DNA of 64,000 nucleotides from an uncultured Thiohalocapsa sp. (GCF_913062725.1 NZ_CAJXWY010000007.1:1-64000), one strand, 5' to 3'; shown: positions 19,442 through 28,468, counted from the stretch's first letter. Made by a program: numbers and translations. Notes: a model not told the origin generated them from the letters alone.

Positions 19442-21249
19442 GTGCCGCCACCGGCCTTGCGGACGGCAGTGGCTGCGGGCGCGCCATCTATCGGCGCCTG
19501 CTCGGCCATGTGAAACCGTACTGGCGCATGTTCGCGCTCTCCATCGTCGGTATGCTGGTGTTCGCAGCCACCGAGCCCGTGTTCGCGGCCATGATCAAGC
19601 CGCTGCTGGACGGCAGCTTCGTGGAGCGCGACCCCGATGTGGTGCGGCTCATGCCGATCCTGCTGGTGGCGGTCTTCGTGGTGCGCGGCATCGCCGGCTT
19701 CGTCAACAACTACTGCCTCAAATGGGTGGGCCGGCGCGTGGTGGCCGACCTGCGCCAGCAGATGTTCGATCACTTGCTGCGGGCGCCGACGCGCTATTAC
19801 GACGCCCACGGTGCCGGTCAGCTGCTGGCCAAGCTCACCTATAACGTCGAGAACGTGGCCACCGCGGCGACCTCGGCCATCACCACGCTGGTGCGCGATG
19901 GCTTCACCGCCCTGGCGCTGCTGGCCTATATGCTGTACCTGGATGCGGCGCTTTCGGTCATTTTCCTGCTCATCGGGCCGGTGATGGCCTTTTCCATGAA
20001 GTACGCCACCCGGCGCTTTCGTCAGTACGGCGCGCGCATTCAGGACCGGGTCGGCTCGCTCACCCACGTGGCGCAGGAGGTCATCGACGGCCACCGGGTG
20101 GTGAAGGCCTTCGGCGGCGAGCGCCGCGAGTCCGAAACCTTCTCTGCCATCAACGAGAAGACCCGCTCCCTGCAGATGAAGGTCATCGCCGTGGAGTCCA
20201 TCAGCGTGCCCGTGGTGCAGCTGCTCTCCGCCGTCGCCATCGGTGTCATCGTCTATCTGTCGACCCTGCAGGGGCTGCGCGAAGACATCACCGTCGGCAC
20301 CTTCATGTCCTTCGTGGTGGCCATGGGGCTGATGCTGCCGCCGGTGAAACGGCTCACCGCGGTGAACTCCCAACTGCAGCGGGGCATCGTCGCCGCCGAC
20401 AGTCTGTTCGAGCTCCTGGACAGTGAGACCGAGCACGATACCGGCAAACGGGTGCTGGCGCGGGCGCGCGGTGAGATCGACTTCCGCGGCGTCACCCATG
20501 TCTACGAGGCCGGCAAGGGCCCGGTGCTGCACGGGCTCGATCTGCACATCGGCGCCGGTGAGAGCGTGGCCCTGGTGGGGCGCTCCGGCAGCGGCAAGTC
20601 CACGCTGGTGAGCCTCTTGCCGCGCTTCTACGACCCCACCGACGGCCGGATTCTGGTGGACGGCATCGACCATCGCACGGTGACGCTGGCGAGCCTGCGC
20701 GCGCAGATCTCGCTGGTGACGCAAGACATCGTGCTCTTCAACGCGAGCGTCGCCGACAACATCGCCTATGGCGCCAACGCCGACGCCCGCCGGGCCGACG
20801 TGGAGCGCGCCGCGGCGGCGGCCCATGCGCTGGAGTTCATCAGCGCACTGCCGCAGGGCTTCGAGACCCTCGTCGGAGACCGTGGCATCCTGCTCTCGGG
20901 CGGTCAGCGCCAGCGCCTCGCCATCGCCCGGGCCATGCTCAAGGATGCCCCCATCCTGATTCTGGACGAGGCGACCTCGGCGCTGGATACCGAAGCCGAG
21001 CGCCATATCCAGGAGGCGCTGGCGGCGCTGATGGCAAACCGCACGACACTGGTCATCGCCCATCGGCTGTCCACCATCGAGCATGTGGATCGCGTCGTGG
21101 TGCTGGAGCAGGGTTGCATCCTGGAGCAGGGCAGTCACCGCGAGCTGCTCGCCGCCGACGGGCACTACGCGCGCCTGCAGCGTGCCCAGCTGCGGGCGCC
21201 GTTGCCGCAGCCGGCGCCGGAGTCCGCCGATGCCCCGCCGGCGCAGTGA
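19438..21249 (+). CDS. msbA: lipid A export ABC transporter MsbA
   Basis: Flips core-lipid A across the inner membrane. 603 residues: six-helix exporter domain, then a nucleotide-binding domain with Walker A GRSGSGKST (381-389), signature LSGGQ from residue 486, Walker B ILILDEATSALD and the VIAHRLSTIE H-loop. The GTG start overlaps exbD by 4 bases. Gene order msbA-lpxK-kdsB supports MsbA over other half-transporters. The tail is a short Pro/Ala-rich extension. Confidence 0.95.
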   Translation: MSAATGLADGSGCGRAIYRRLLGHVKPYWRMFALSIVGMLVFAATEPVFAAMIKPLLDGSFVERDPDVVRLMPILLVAVFVVRGIAGFVNNYCLKWVGRRVVADLRQQMFDHLLRAPTRYYDAHGAGQLLAKLTYNVENVATAATSAITTLVRDGFTALALLAYMLYLDAALSVIFLLIGPVMAFSMKYATRRFRQYGARIQDRVGSLTHVAQEVIDGHRVVKAFGGERRESETFSAINEKTRSLQMKVIAVESISVPVVQLLSAVAIGVIVYLSTLQGLREDITVGTFMSFVVAMGLMLPPVKRLTAVNSQLQRGIVAADSLFELLDSETEHDTGKRVLARARGEIDFRGVTHVYEAGKGPVLHGLDLHIGAGESVALVGRSGSGKSTLVSLLPRFYDPTDGRILVDGIDHRTVTLASLRAQISLVTQDIVLFNASVADNIAYGANADARRADVERAAAAAHALEFISALPQGFETLVGDRGILLSGGQRQRLAIARAMLKDAPILILDEATSALDTEAERHIQEALAALMANRTTLVIAHRLSTIEHVDRVVVLEQGCILEQGSHRELLAADGHYARLQRAQLRAPLPQPAPESADAPPAQ

Positions 21250-22348
21250 GCGGGCCGCAGCGGCGCGCCGGGGTCTGGATCCCGCGGTGATCTGGTACGG
21301 CGGCAGCCGCGCAGGAAGGCTGGTGGCGGCGCTGCTGGCGCCCCTGGGCTGGCTCTATTGCGGGCTCGCAACGCTGCGGGCGATGGCCTATGCGCGCGGC
21401 TGGCTCGCGAGCGTCGATGTCGGCGTCCCGGTGGTGGTGGTCGGTAATCTCAGTGTGGGCGGCACCGGCAAGACACCGCTGGTGCGTTGGCTGGCGACAC
21501 ACTTGCGTGCCCGGGGGCTGCATCCCGGCATCGCCGCCCGTGGCCATGGGGCGCCCGCCAGCACTGCTGCCGGCGCCGGCGCCGACGGTGTGCGCTTCGT
21601 CCCCACGGATGCCGACCCGGCGCTGTTCGGCGACGAGCCGGCACTGTTGGCCGCGGATACCCATACGCCGGTCGCCGTGGGTCGCGACCGGGTGGCCGTC
21701 GCCCGCGCCCTGGCGGGCCGCGGCTGCGACGTCATCATCACAGACGACGGCCTGCAGCATTATCGCCTGCGACGGCGGTGCGAGATTCTGGTCATCGACG
21801 GCAGCCGTGGCCATGGCAACGGCCGCTGCCTGCCGGCGGGGCCGTTGCGCGAGCCGGTGCGGCGCGCCGCGCGGGCGGATCTCGTCATCGCCACCGGCGG
21901 CGGCCAGCCCGGCCTGCCGGCGCTGGCACTGCAGCCGTCGGCGGCGGTGAGCCTGGCGGACCCGCGCCGCACCCGCGCCCTGGCCGATTTCGCCGGCGAG
22001 CGGGTGACGGCGGTGGCCGGTATCGGCCACCCGGCACGCTTTTTTCGGATGTTGGAAGCGCAGGGGTTGCGGGTGGACGCCCGCGCCTATCCGGATCACC
22101 ATCGGTTCCGGGTCGCGGACGTGGCAGGCTGGGGCGGCGCGCCCGTGTTGATGACCGAGAAAGACGCCGTGAAATGCCGTCGCCTGCGCCCGCCGCCGCA
22201 GACCCGGTGGCCCGAGCTCTGGGCGGTGCCCGTGGCGGCGGTCCCGGCGTCGGCCTTCGTGGACGCCCTGGAGCGGCTGCTCGCCGAGCGGGGGGTCATG
22301 GCGGGCGTCCCGGCGCACGGCCGCGTCGGCGCCGGAGGCCGGCCTTGA
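21230..22348 (+). CDS. lpxK: tetraacyldisaccharide 4'-kinase
   Basis: Phosphorylates the 4' position of the lipid A precursor at the inner membrane. 372 residues. An N-terminal membrane helix (LLAPLGWLYCGLATLRAMAY) is followed by PVVVVGNLSVGGTGKTPLV (P-loop), TDDGLQHYRL and AGIGHPARFF, and by LMTEKDAVKCRRL near the end. ATG 21230 lies 20 bases inside the end of msbA. The C-terminus extends about 15 residues beyond E. coli LpxK. Confidence 0.95.
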   Translation: MPRRRSERAAAARRGLDPAVIWYGGSRAGRLVAALLAPLGWLYCGLATLRAMAYARGWLASVDVGVPVVVVGNLSVGGTGKTPLVRWLATHLRARGLHPGIAARGHGAPASTAAGAGADGVRFVPTDADPALFGDEPALLAADTHTPVAVGRDRVAVARALAGRGCDVIITDDGLQHYRLRRRCEILVIDGSRGHGNGRCLPAGPLREPVRRAARADLVIATGGGQPGLPALALQPSAAVSLADPRRTRALADFAGERVTAVAGIGHPARFFRMLEAQGLRVDARAYPDHHRFRVADVAGWGGAPVLMTEKDAVKCRRLRPPPQTRWPELWAVPVAAVPASAFVDALERLLAERGVMAGVPAHGRVGAGGRP

Positions 22349-22606
22349 GCCCGGTCCTGACCGGTGCGTATGACACGACACGTGCCGCATGCCCGCATGG
22401 CTGGGTGCCGCTGGTCGTCGTGATCGGGAGCGTCATCCCGGCGTCTGCACGGTGCGATGACAACGATGCTATACCTGTGCGCTGCGATCATTGATCGACG
22501 TCGGGTCTAGCGATGGGTGGCGCGACCGGCCTCGAATGCCATGCCGCGCCGCACCCGCGCCGCAGCCGGCGACCTTCGGCCGCAACGGCGCCAGAGTGAG
22601 AATGCC
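22349..22606. other. non-coding gap between lpxK and kdsB
   Basis: 258 bases separating the two genes, unlike the tight spacing upstream. No coding frame with protein-like character, no clear promoter hexamers and no terminator hairpin were found. kdsB probably has its own promoter here. Confidence 0.4.
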
Positions 22607-23380
22607 ATGCACAATAGCTTTCGCGTCGTCATCCCCGCCCGCTATGGCGCCAGCCGCCTGCCCGGCAAGCCACTGCTGGACATCGGCGGCAAGACCCTGA
22701 TCGCCCGCGTCTGGGAGCAGGCCAGGGCCAGCGCCGCGGCCGAGGTGGTCATCGCCACCGACGATGACCGGATCATCACCCACGCCCGGGCCATCGGCGC
22801 AGATGTGGCGCTCACCGCGGCACATCACCAAAGCGGCACGGAGCGCATCGCGGCGGTGGCGGCCGCCCGGGGCTGGCCGGCGGAGAGTGTGGTGGTGAAC
22901 CTTCAAGGGGATGAGCCCTGCATGCCACCGGCGAATATCGACCAGGTGGCGGCCGCCCTGGCGGCGGACGACGACCTGCAAATGGCAACCCTGGCCACCC
23001 CTATCACCGTCGCCGGCGAACTGTTCGACCCGCACGTGGTGAAGGTGGTCACCGCGGCGGACGGCACCGCGCTCTACTTCTCGCGGGCGCCGATTCCCTG
23101 GCATCGAGACGAATTCCTGGGCGAGCGCGCCCATTTGCCGGAGCATACGCACTTTTGGCGCCACATTGGTCTGTACGCCTATCGCGCTGGATTTCTGCAA
23201 GCATTCGTCGGCTGGCCGCCGTCGCCGCTGGAACGGGCCGAGTCCCTGGAGCAGTTGCGGGTGCTCTGGCACGGGGCACGGCTGCAGGTGGCGCGGGCGC
23301 AGGTCACACCCGGCCCAGGCGTGGATACCGCCGATGACGTACGGGCCGTGCTACGCTGGCTCCAGGGGAGTGGCGGCTAG
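22607..23380 (+). CDS. kdsB: 3-deoxy-manno-octulosonate cytidylyltransferase
   Basis: Activates KDO as CMP-KDO for LPS inner-core synthesis. 257 residues. Landmarks: VVIPARYGASRLPGKPL (nucleotide loop), VVIATDDDRI, HQSGTERIAAV, NLQGDEPCMPP and SRAPIPWHRD. ATG 22607 follows a GAGTGAGA stretch. Ends 18 bases before the convergent small gene. Confidence 0.96.
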   Translation: MHNSFRVVIPARYGASRLPGKPLLDIGGKTLIARVWEQARASAAAEVVIATDDDRIITHARAIGADVALTAAHHQSGTERIAAVAAARGWPAESVVVNLQGDEPCMPPANIDQVAAALAADDDLQMATLATPITVAGELFDPHVVKVVTAADGTALYFSRAPIPWHRDEFLGERAHLPEHTHFWRHIGLYAYRAGFLQAFVGWPPSPLERAESLEQLRVLWHGARLQVARAQVTPGPGVDTADDVRAVLRWLQGSGG

Positions 23381-23398
23381 GGCGTCTGGCGGGTTGTG

Positions 23399-23683
23399 TC
23401 AGCCGTGGTCGCCGATATCGTCCCAGGCCCGCAGGAGTCGCGCCAGATCCGCCGTGGGCTCGCCTGCTTCGGTAAACAGCGCCAGTTCCAGGTGCTCTGG
23501 TGCGCGGAAGGCGGGGTTGCCGTATTGATCGGTCTGGATGGGGGGCTTCGGGTCCCGGCTCTCCAACACCAGGCGGCCGTCCGCCGCCAATACCTCCACG
23601 AGGCGCCAGTGGCGGCCCGCGTGCTGGCAGCGGCGCCCGAGGTGGGCGCGCAGCCGCGCCAGGAGCTCTTCGGTGGTTTGCAT
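23399..23683 (-). CDS. conserved hypothetical protein (94 aa)
   Basis: Family not recognised. A 94-residue soluble, slightly acidic protein with an N-terminal helix (TTEELLARLRAHLGRRC), a two-stranded-looking middle (WRLVEVLAADGRLVLESRD), and a C-terminal helix (ADLARLLRAWDDIGD). Codon use matches its neighbours and the ATG at 23683 is clean. It lies about 95 bases downstream, on the same strand, of an intrinsic terminator, so that hairpin could act as an attenuator for it. Confidence 0.7.
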   Translation of the reverse strand: MQTTEELLARLRAHLGRRCQHAGRHWRLVEVLAADGRLVLESRDPKPPIQTDQYGNPAFRAPEHLELALFTEAGEPTADLARLLRAWDDIGDHG

Positions 23684-23777
23684 GGTGCTGACTGATTGGT
23701 TGTGGTGCGCAGCAGGTGAGGGCGCGGAGTCGTCTTTCGCACCCTGTCATCGGCGTCAGGCGTGAGCGGGGCCACCC

Positions 23778-23805
23778 AAAAAAAAGCCCCGCGGGGTCGC
23801 GGGGC
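23778..23805 (-). terminator. intrinsic (Rho-independent) terminator, minus strand
   Basis: Perfect 8-bp GC stem, GCCCCGCG (23786-23793) with CGCGGGGC (23798-23805), and a 4-base loop. On the minus strand it is followed directly by eight Us (A8 at 23778-23785 on the plus strand). No minus-strand gene ends just upstream of it. Confidence 0.8.
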
Positions 23806-23865
23806 CAATTCACCACTGAGGAGGTCAGAGAACGGAAATGGCAGAGAGGGAATTTCCGCCTCTGG
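23778..23865 (-). ncRNA. candidate small RNA or attenuated leader with upstream sigma-54-like site
   Basis: Upstream of the terminator the sequence folds: CACCA and GAG pair with CTC and TGGTG (23811-23820 with 23860-23867), enclosing GGAAAT/ATTTCC (23834-23839 with 23852-23857). Read on the minus strand, TTGGCATGCGCCATGCTT (plus 23874-23891) has the GG-N10-GC core of a sigma-54 promoter and would start an RNA near 23865. The result is a structured RNA of about 88 bases ending at the terminator. The stem is palindromic, so it could instead be a plus-strand leader hairpin masking the SD of the next gene. Unverified. Confidence 0.4.
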
Positions 23866-23877
23866 TGGAGAATAAGC

Positions 23878-24492
23878 ATGGCGCATGCCAACTTTGAAGG
23901 TCTGGTACGGCTGTGCGCATCAGTCGTTGCTGATGCACGTGCGCCGGCGTTGTCGCGTCTGCCGGGCACGTCGGGATGGTCGAATCTTTACCGCGCACGG
24001 CGGGTTCTGCACCGAATGGGTGCGTGTTGGCCTGGCATGGCGGGTTTGGCTCATCGCCCCGGCAGCGGTGCCCGGGCGCTGCTGTGCCTGGGGCTGTGTC
24101 TGGTGGCGATGGGCGTTCCCGGTATCAGTCAATCGGCCGAGCCGACGAGGGCCGCGGGCTGGCTGCAGTTGGAACGCGATCAGCGCACATACCGACAGCG
24201 CGCGGGGCCGCTGGACCTGCGCGAAGCGCGTGAGCTCTCCACCGTCGAGCGCGTGCAGCGCAACGACCTGCGCGCCGTGGAGCAGCGCATCGAGCGCGAT
24301 GCGAGCCGGCGGCGGCGTGTGCTCGAACCGCCCGCCGCGCGCCCCGACCAACCGGGAGCCGTGACACCCCCGCCGGCGATGCCCCGGCGCAGCGGCGGCA
24401 TGGATCCGGGCCGCGCCCTGGAGCGCCAACGCCTGCAATTGCGCATGCGCCAGTACCGCCAGCCCTTCGGGCGCATGCGTCCGCCCCGGTAG
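23878..24492 (+). CDS. hypothetical exported or membrane-anchored Arg/Gln-rich protein
   Basis: Family not recognised. A hydrophobic stretch (ALLCLGLCLVAMGVPGISQS) looks like a signal peptide. A highly charged, helical region follows (LERDQRTYRQRAGPL, STVERVQRNDLRAVEQRIER), then a Pro/Arg-rich tail. ATG 23878 is chosen because GGAG lies 7 bases upstream. It leaves about 60 residues before the hydrophobic stretch, so internal ATGs at 24016 or 24037 (151-158 residues, no SD) would suit secretion better. The start overlaps the candidate sigma-54 site on the other strand. Confidence 0.55.
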   Translation: MAHANFEGLVRLCASVVADARAPALSRLPGTSGWSNLYRARRVLHRMGACWPGMAGLAHRPGSGARALLCLGLCLVAMGVPGISQSAEPTRAAGWLQLERDQRTYRQRAGPLDLREARELSTVERVQRNDLRAVEQRIERDASRRRRVLEPPAARPDQPGAVTPPPAMPRRSGGMDPGRALERQRLQLRMRQYRQPFGRMRPPR

Positions 24493-24721
24493 TCCTCCGG
24501 GCAGCCGCGGCGAAGACGGCGGCCCAGGTGCCGCTGACCACCGCGGGCTCAGCGCGCAGGGCGGTCTCCGAGGGTCAGGATCTCGCCTTCGGTGTTGGCG
24601 GCTGGCAGACGAAAAGACACGCATGGGGCAGTTCTGCGAGGGATAGTGCAGAATTTTCAGGATCTGAGGCATCGAAGCCAGGGACGGGTGCAGACACTAC
24701 GACCAGACAGGACAGACCGTT

Positions 24722-25216
24722 ATGAACGATACGAAACGCGTGCGGGTGCTCTTTGTGTGCATGGGCAATATCTGCCGCTCGCCCACCGCGCAGGGGGTGT
24801 TCCACAAGCTCGTCGCAGAGGCCGGGCTCGCGGAGCAGATCGAGACCGACTCCGCAGGCACCCACGCCTACCACCTCGGCGAGCCGCCGGATCCCCGTGC
24901 GCAGGAGACGGCCCGGCGCCGGGGCATCGACTTGGCCGACCTGCGCGCCCGGCGTGCGGTGGCCGAGGACTTCGAGCTGTATGACTATGTGCTGGCCATG
25001 GATCAGGACAACTACCAGGTCCTGTCCGCCCTCTGTCCGCCCGGGCGCGACCTGGAACGGCGTTTGGCGCTGCTGATGGATTATGCGCCGCAGGCACGCC
25101 TGCGCGAGGTGCCCGATCCCTACTATGGCGCCGCCGGCGGCTTCGATGCCGTCTTCGATATGGTGGAGGAGGCCGCCGTCGGGCTGCTGGAGGAGATCCG
25201 CCGCCGCCATTTGTGA
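24722..25216 (+). CDS. low-molecular-weight protein tyrosine phosphatase
   Basis: Cytoplasmic cysteine phosphatase, 164 residues. The P-loop is VCMGNICRS with nucleophile Cys13 and Arg19, and the acid loop is VPDPYYG with the catalytic Asp. Family members act on phosphotyrosine proteins, often controlling polysaccharide export. Its position after kdsB is conserved in pseudomonads. ATG 24722; no other start within the conserved N-terminus. Convergent with the deacetylase operon. Confidence 0.93.
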   Translation: MNDTKRVRVLFVCMGNICRSPTAQGVFHKLVAEAGLAEQIETDSAGTHAYHLGEPPDPRAQETARRRGIDLADLRARRAVAEDFELYDYVLAMDQDNYQVLSALCPPGRDLERRLALLMDYAPQARLREVPDPYYGAAGGFDAVFDMVEEAAVGLLEEIRRRHL

Positions 25217-25246
25217 CGGCGTCTGCGGCTGCAGCGCGCGACGCGC

Positions 25247-26047
25247 TTAGGCGCTGTGGCCGGTTGTGTGCCGCGCCGCACCCGCGCGGGTGGTCGGCGG
25301 CGGGTCGTCCAGCAGCGTCGCATAGTCGGCCAAGCGGCGGTAACGGCGCAGATCCTCGACCAGATCGCCGCGCAGTGGATGGTCGAGGTCGGCTGGATGT
25401 ATACCCACCCGCAGGACACCCGTGCGCGCCGCCCGCCGCCGTGCGTGCCGGTTCCACAGCCGCAGCACGGGCACCCGCAGCGGCGCATCGGCCTCATAGC
25501 CCAGCACCGGAGCGGGCGTGAGCGTGCCCCGGGCGGTGTCGATGACACCCGAGAAGACCTCCACCTGTTGGTACAGTCCGGCCTCGCCGAGGGTTCGTGG
25601 TGCGATGTCGCCGAGCGCCCAGGCCGGCGGCACATAGAGTGTGGGCGGGTCCAACGCCTGTTGCTGAAACCAATGCTGACAGCGTCGCATGAGCGCAAGG
25701 ATGCCGGCGGCGCTCAGCGCCAGGTGCTCGGCGACATGACGGGACAGGAACAGGCTGTGCAGGCGGTGCTTGAGGCCACGGATGCGCGCGACCTGATGCC
25801 GCCAGCCATGGCCGGCGAGCACGTAGCCCGCACGCTGCAGCGCCCGCAGCTCGTCGATGCCGCGGGCATCCCAGCCCGTGCCGGGCACCACCAGCAGCGT
25901 CACCGGCTGCACGTCGTGGCGCTCCAGCAGGGCCAGGGTCCGGCGCACCGCCGGCATGGTTGCCGGCATCAGGTCGTGCACCGACACCAGCGCCAGGGGC
26001 TCATCCCCGGACGGGGGGGCGATGGCCCGGGTCTCAGATGCAGACAT
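25247..26047 (-). CDS. polysaccharide deacetylase-like protein (DUF2334 type)
   Basis: 266 residues from ATG 26047; ATG 26071 is an alternative. The NodB-like fold is suggested by LVSVHDLMP, with the first metal/catalytic Asp, and AGHGWRHQVARI, with the His pair, plus a later PPAWALGD loop. Members hydrolyse N-acetyl groups on sugars; the substrate is unknown here. It overlaps the glycosyltransferase gene upstream by 14 bases and is last in a three-gene minus-strand operon. A C-terminal Pro/Thr/Arg tail shows no domain. Confidence 0.8.
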   Translation of the reverse strand: MSASETRAIAPPSGDEPLALVSVHDLMPATMPAVRRTLALLERHDVQPVTLLVVPGTGWDARGIDELRALQRAGYVLAGHGWRHQVARIRGLKHRLHSLFLSRHVAEHLALSAAGILALMRRCQHWFQQQALDPPTLYVPPAWALGDIAPRTLGEAGLYQQVEVFSGVIDTARGTLTPAPVLGYEADAPLRVPVLRLWNRHARRRAARTGVLRVGIHPADLDHPLRGDLVEDLRRYRRLADYATLLDDPPPTTRAGAARHTTGHSA

Positions 26048-27215
26048 CGTCGCTGCCGGCGGCGTTCTCATCCCGGACCACCCGCAGCCAATGGCGTAGG
26101 TTGCGATCGTTCAGCTCGCGGGCGGCCGCGCGGGCGATGCCCGCCTTGCGCTCCAGCATGGCATGGTCCACCGCCCGCAACCGCGCCAGGGTGTCGGCGA
26201 GGGTCTCGTCGGGGCGAATCTGGAACAACCCCTGCTCCAGGCTTCGCCAGCTGAGGATGCCGCATGCGGCGGATACCACCACCAGTCTGCCCCGGGCCAT
26301 GGCCTCCAGCGCGATGGTGCCGAAGGATTCCACCGTCGATGGCAGGACGAGGACGTCGGCGCCGTCGATGAGCGGCAGGATTTGCTGGCGCTTCACCCAA
26401 CCGACATAGTGCAGGTTGGGCAGTTGCGCACCCTGCTCCAGCAGCCATTGCCGCTGTGGGCCATCGCCGGCCACTTGGAACTGCAGATCCGGCAGCGCGG
26501 CGGCGGCGTCCACGATGGCACCGAGATTTTTCTCCGGTGCGAGCCGGCCGGCGAAGAGGATGCGATGCACGCCCTGACGCAGGGGCTGCGGCGGTGTGTC
26601 GAGAAAGGCCTTGGGGATAGGCGTGCCCATGAGGCCGACACGCCGGGCGCCGATGCGCCTGGCGATGTCGAGCATCTCTTCGGAATTGGCCAGCACCAAG
26701 GCGCCCTCGCGGAACAGGGCCCGGTTGCAGGTATTGAGATAGGCCTGTGCCACCTTGCCCATCAGCACCCAGTCGTCGTTGAGCGCTGCGAGCCGCTCGA
26801 AGTGGGTATGGAAGCCCACCACCAGTCGCGCGTGCCAGCGCTTGGCGAGCACCATGCCGAGCATGCCGAAGGGCCCGGGGGTAGGCACGATGACCACGTC
26901 CGGGCGCAGCCGCGCCATCCGCCGCATCACCAGCGGCAGGGAGGGCAGGACGAAGCGCTGCGTGGGATCACCCGGCAGCGGCAACGGCAGCCCGCCATAC
27001 CAGTGGCCGGCGCGAAAGCGCGGCGAGATGAGATCGACGCGCCCGCCGACGGCCGTCAAGTGCTCGGCCAGGTCCCGGTAGTAGGCACCGACGCCGTTGC
27101 GCTCCGGCGCGGCGTCCGAGACGATGGCGATGCGCAGACCGGTGCCGTCGAGGGCGCCGGCGATGCTGTCCGGCGCGGCCCCGACGCTGGCGTTGTCTTC
27201 GGTGGGGCTCAGCAC
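26034..27215 (-). CDS. glycosyltransferase family 4
   Basis: 393-residue GT-B enzyme. The N-terminal domain begins LRIAIVSDAAPERNGVGAYY and contains GFHTHFERLAAL. The C-terminal domain has ILFAGRLAPEKNLGAIVDA and the nucleotide-sugar motif VLPSTVESFGTIALEAMA (E-x7-E). It resembles the MgtA-like group that glycosylates lipids, but the acceptor cannot be read from sequence. GTG start, overlapping the sulfotransferase stop. Probably makes the sugar later sulfated or deacetylated by its neighbours (inference). Confidence 0.88.
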   Translation of the reverse strand: MLSPTEDNASVGAAPDSIAGALDGTGLRIAIVSDAAPERNGVGAYYRDLAEHLTAVGGRVDLISPRFRAGHWYGGLPLPLPGDPTQRFVLPSLPLVMRRMARLRPDVVIVPTPGPFGMLGMVLAKRWHARLVVGFHTHFERLAALNDDWVLMGKVAQAYLNTCNRALFREGALVLANSEEMLDIARRIGARRVGLMGTPIPKAFLDTPPQPLRQGVHRILFAGRLAPEKNLGAIVDAAAALPDLQFQVAGDGPQRQWLLEQGAQLPNLHYVGWVKRQQILPLIDGADVLVLPSTVESFGTIALEAMARGRLVVVSAACGILSWRSLEQGLFQIRPDETLADTLARLRAVDHAMLERKAGIARAAARELNDRNLRHWLRVVRDENAAGSDDVCI

Positions 27216-28468
27216 CGCGACAGCCCCGCGGTCTGCTCGGTTGCATCCATGACCGCGGCGGCGGGGGTGCCGGCGGCCGGGTGTGGCGGTGATTCCGGCG
27301 CCCCCAACACGACTTGGGCGCTGGCCGGGTCAGGATAGGCGTCGGCGAAGCGTCGGGCGATGGTGGCCGCGTCCAGACCCAACTCGGCGAGCTGGTAGCG
27401 GTGACTGCTGCGATAGGCACGTGCCGGTGCAGCGGCGGCGCTGAGGGTTGCGGTGAAGTCCTGCCGCAGCGGGATGCCGAGACGCCCGTAGGCACTGCGC
27501 ACGGTGCCGGCGAGATCGGCCTTCAGCTGTGGCAGGGTCGTGGTGACGGTGCGCGCCGGCGCTTGTGTCTCGGCGAGGGTGCGGAGGTTTTGGTAGTAGA
27601 ACGCCAGTTGCTCGATGAAGCGCTCGCGCAACGGTGCGCTGTCGGCGGGCACACCGAAGAACCTCAGGCCGGCGCGGATGGAGCTCAGCTGCGAGGGCAC
27701 CGTCTGCAGCGGGTCGCGCAGGCAGACCAGGAAGCGGGCATCCGGGAATTGTGCCGCGAGGCTGTTGGCCATGGCGGCGAAGGCGGCATTCTTGGAGAGC
27801 AGGCGCTTGTCCTGTCCGTGCACGTAGAGATGGCGGCGCAGTGCGTCGGCGTAGAAGTCCAGCAACCGCCGCCGCTCGGCGGCGGGCATATCGCGGTCGA
27901 AGCTGCCCATGCGCCAGAGATGTGCCGCTTGCGGAAACGCCAACACCAGGATGAAGCAGCTCAGCACGGGCATGAGGGCGAAGTAATCCTCCTCGGGGGA
28001 GCTCAGGCTCATGGCGTGCACGTCGTCCAGGGACGCGAAGAAGCGCCGCTCTGCCATACTCAGCAGCCGCCGCAAGGGGGCACCCAGCTTGGCATCCAGC
28101 CGCCCCAGGGTGCGCCAGAACAGGCGCTGTGATACCGACGGCGCGAACAGACACTCCCAGGTCGTGAAGGTGGTGAACTGCGGGTCACGCGCCAGCACGG
28201 CATGCAGATTGGTGGTGCCGCTGCGGGGCACGCCGAGCACGAACAAGGGCTCACGGATGCGAACCCGGCGATAGTCCCGGAACAGCAGCTCATCCAGCAG
28301 GAAGCCGAGCCAGTGGATGCCCTGCGCCAGCGCGAAGATGGGCAGGAAGGCGAGCATGACCAGCACCCGACGCGGGCGGGCGCGGCTCACGCCATCCGGC
28401 GACCGCAACAGCGCGCCGGCGGCGATACCGACGAAGCGCGCGATGCTGGTGAGGAACAGACGCAGCAT
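27209..28468 (-). CDS. PAPS-dependent sulfotransferase family protein
   Basis: 419 residues from ATG 28468. An N-terminal hydrophobic segment (VLVMLAFLPIFALAQGIHWL) suggests membrane association. The PAPS 5'-phosphosulfate loop is FVLGVPRSGTTNLHAVLARD, and the 3'-phosphate region is RFLVCLRDPLQTVPSQLSS. The family transfers sulfate to carbohydrates or lipids. First gene of the minus-strand operon with the GT4 and deacetylase genes. The frame extends upstream to 28825 but loses protein character. The gene starts 166 bases beyond the rne stop. Confidence 0.87.
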   Translation of the reverse strand: MLRLFLTSIARFVGIAAGALLRSPDGVSRARPRRVLVMLAFLPIFALAQGIHWLGFLLDELLFRDYRRVRIREPLFVLGVPRSGTTNLHAVLARDPQFTTFTTWECLFAPSVSQRLFWRTLGRLDAKLGAPLRRLLSMAERRFFASLDDVHAMSLSSPEEDYFALMPVLSCFILVLAFPQAAHLWRMGSFDRDMPAAERRRLLDFYADALRRHLYVHGQDKRLLSKNAAFAAMANSLAAQFPDARFLVCLRDPLQTVPSQLSSIRAGLRFFGVPADSAPLRERFIEQLAFYYQNLRTLAETQAPARTVTTTLPQLKADLAGTVRSAYGRLGIPLRQDFTATLSAAAAPARAYRSSHRYQLAELGLDAATIARRFADAYPDPASAQVVLGAPESPPHPAAGTPAAAVMDATEQTAGLSRC

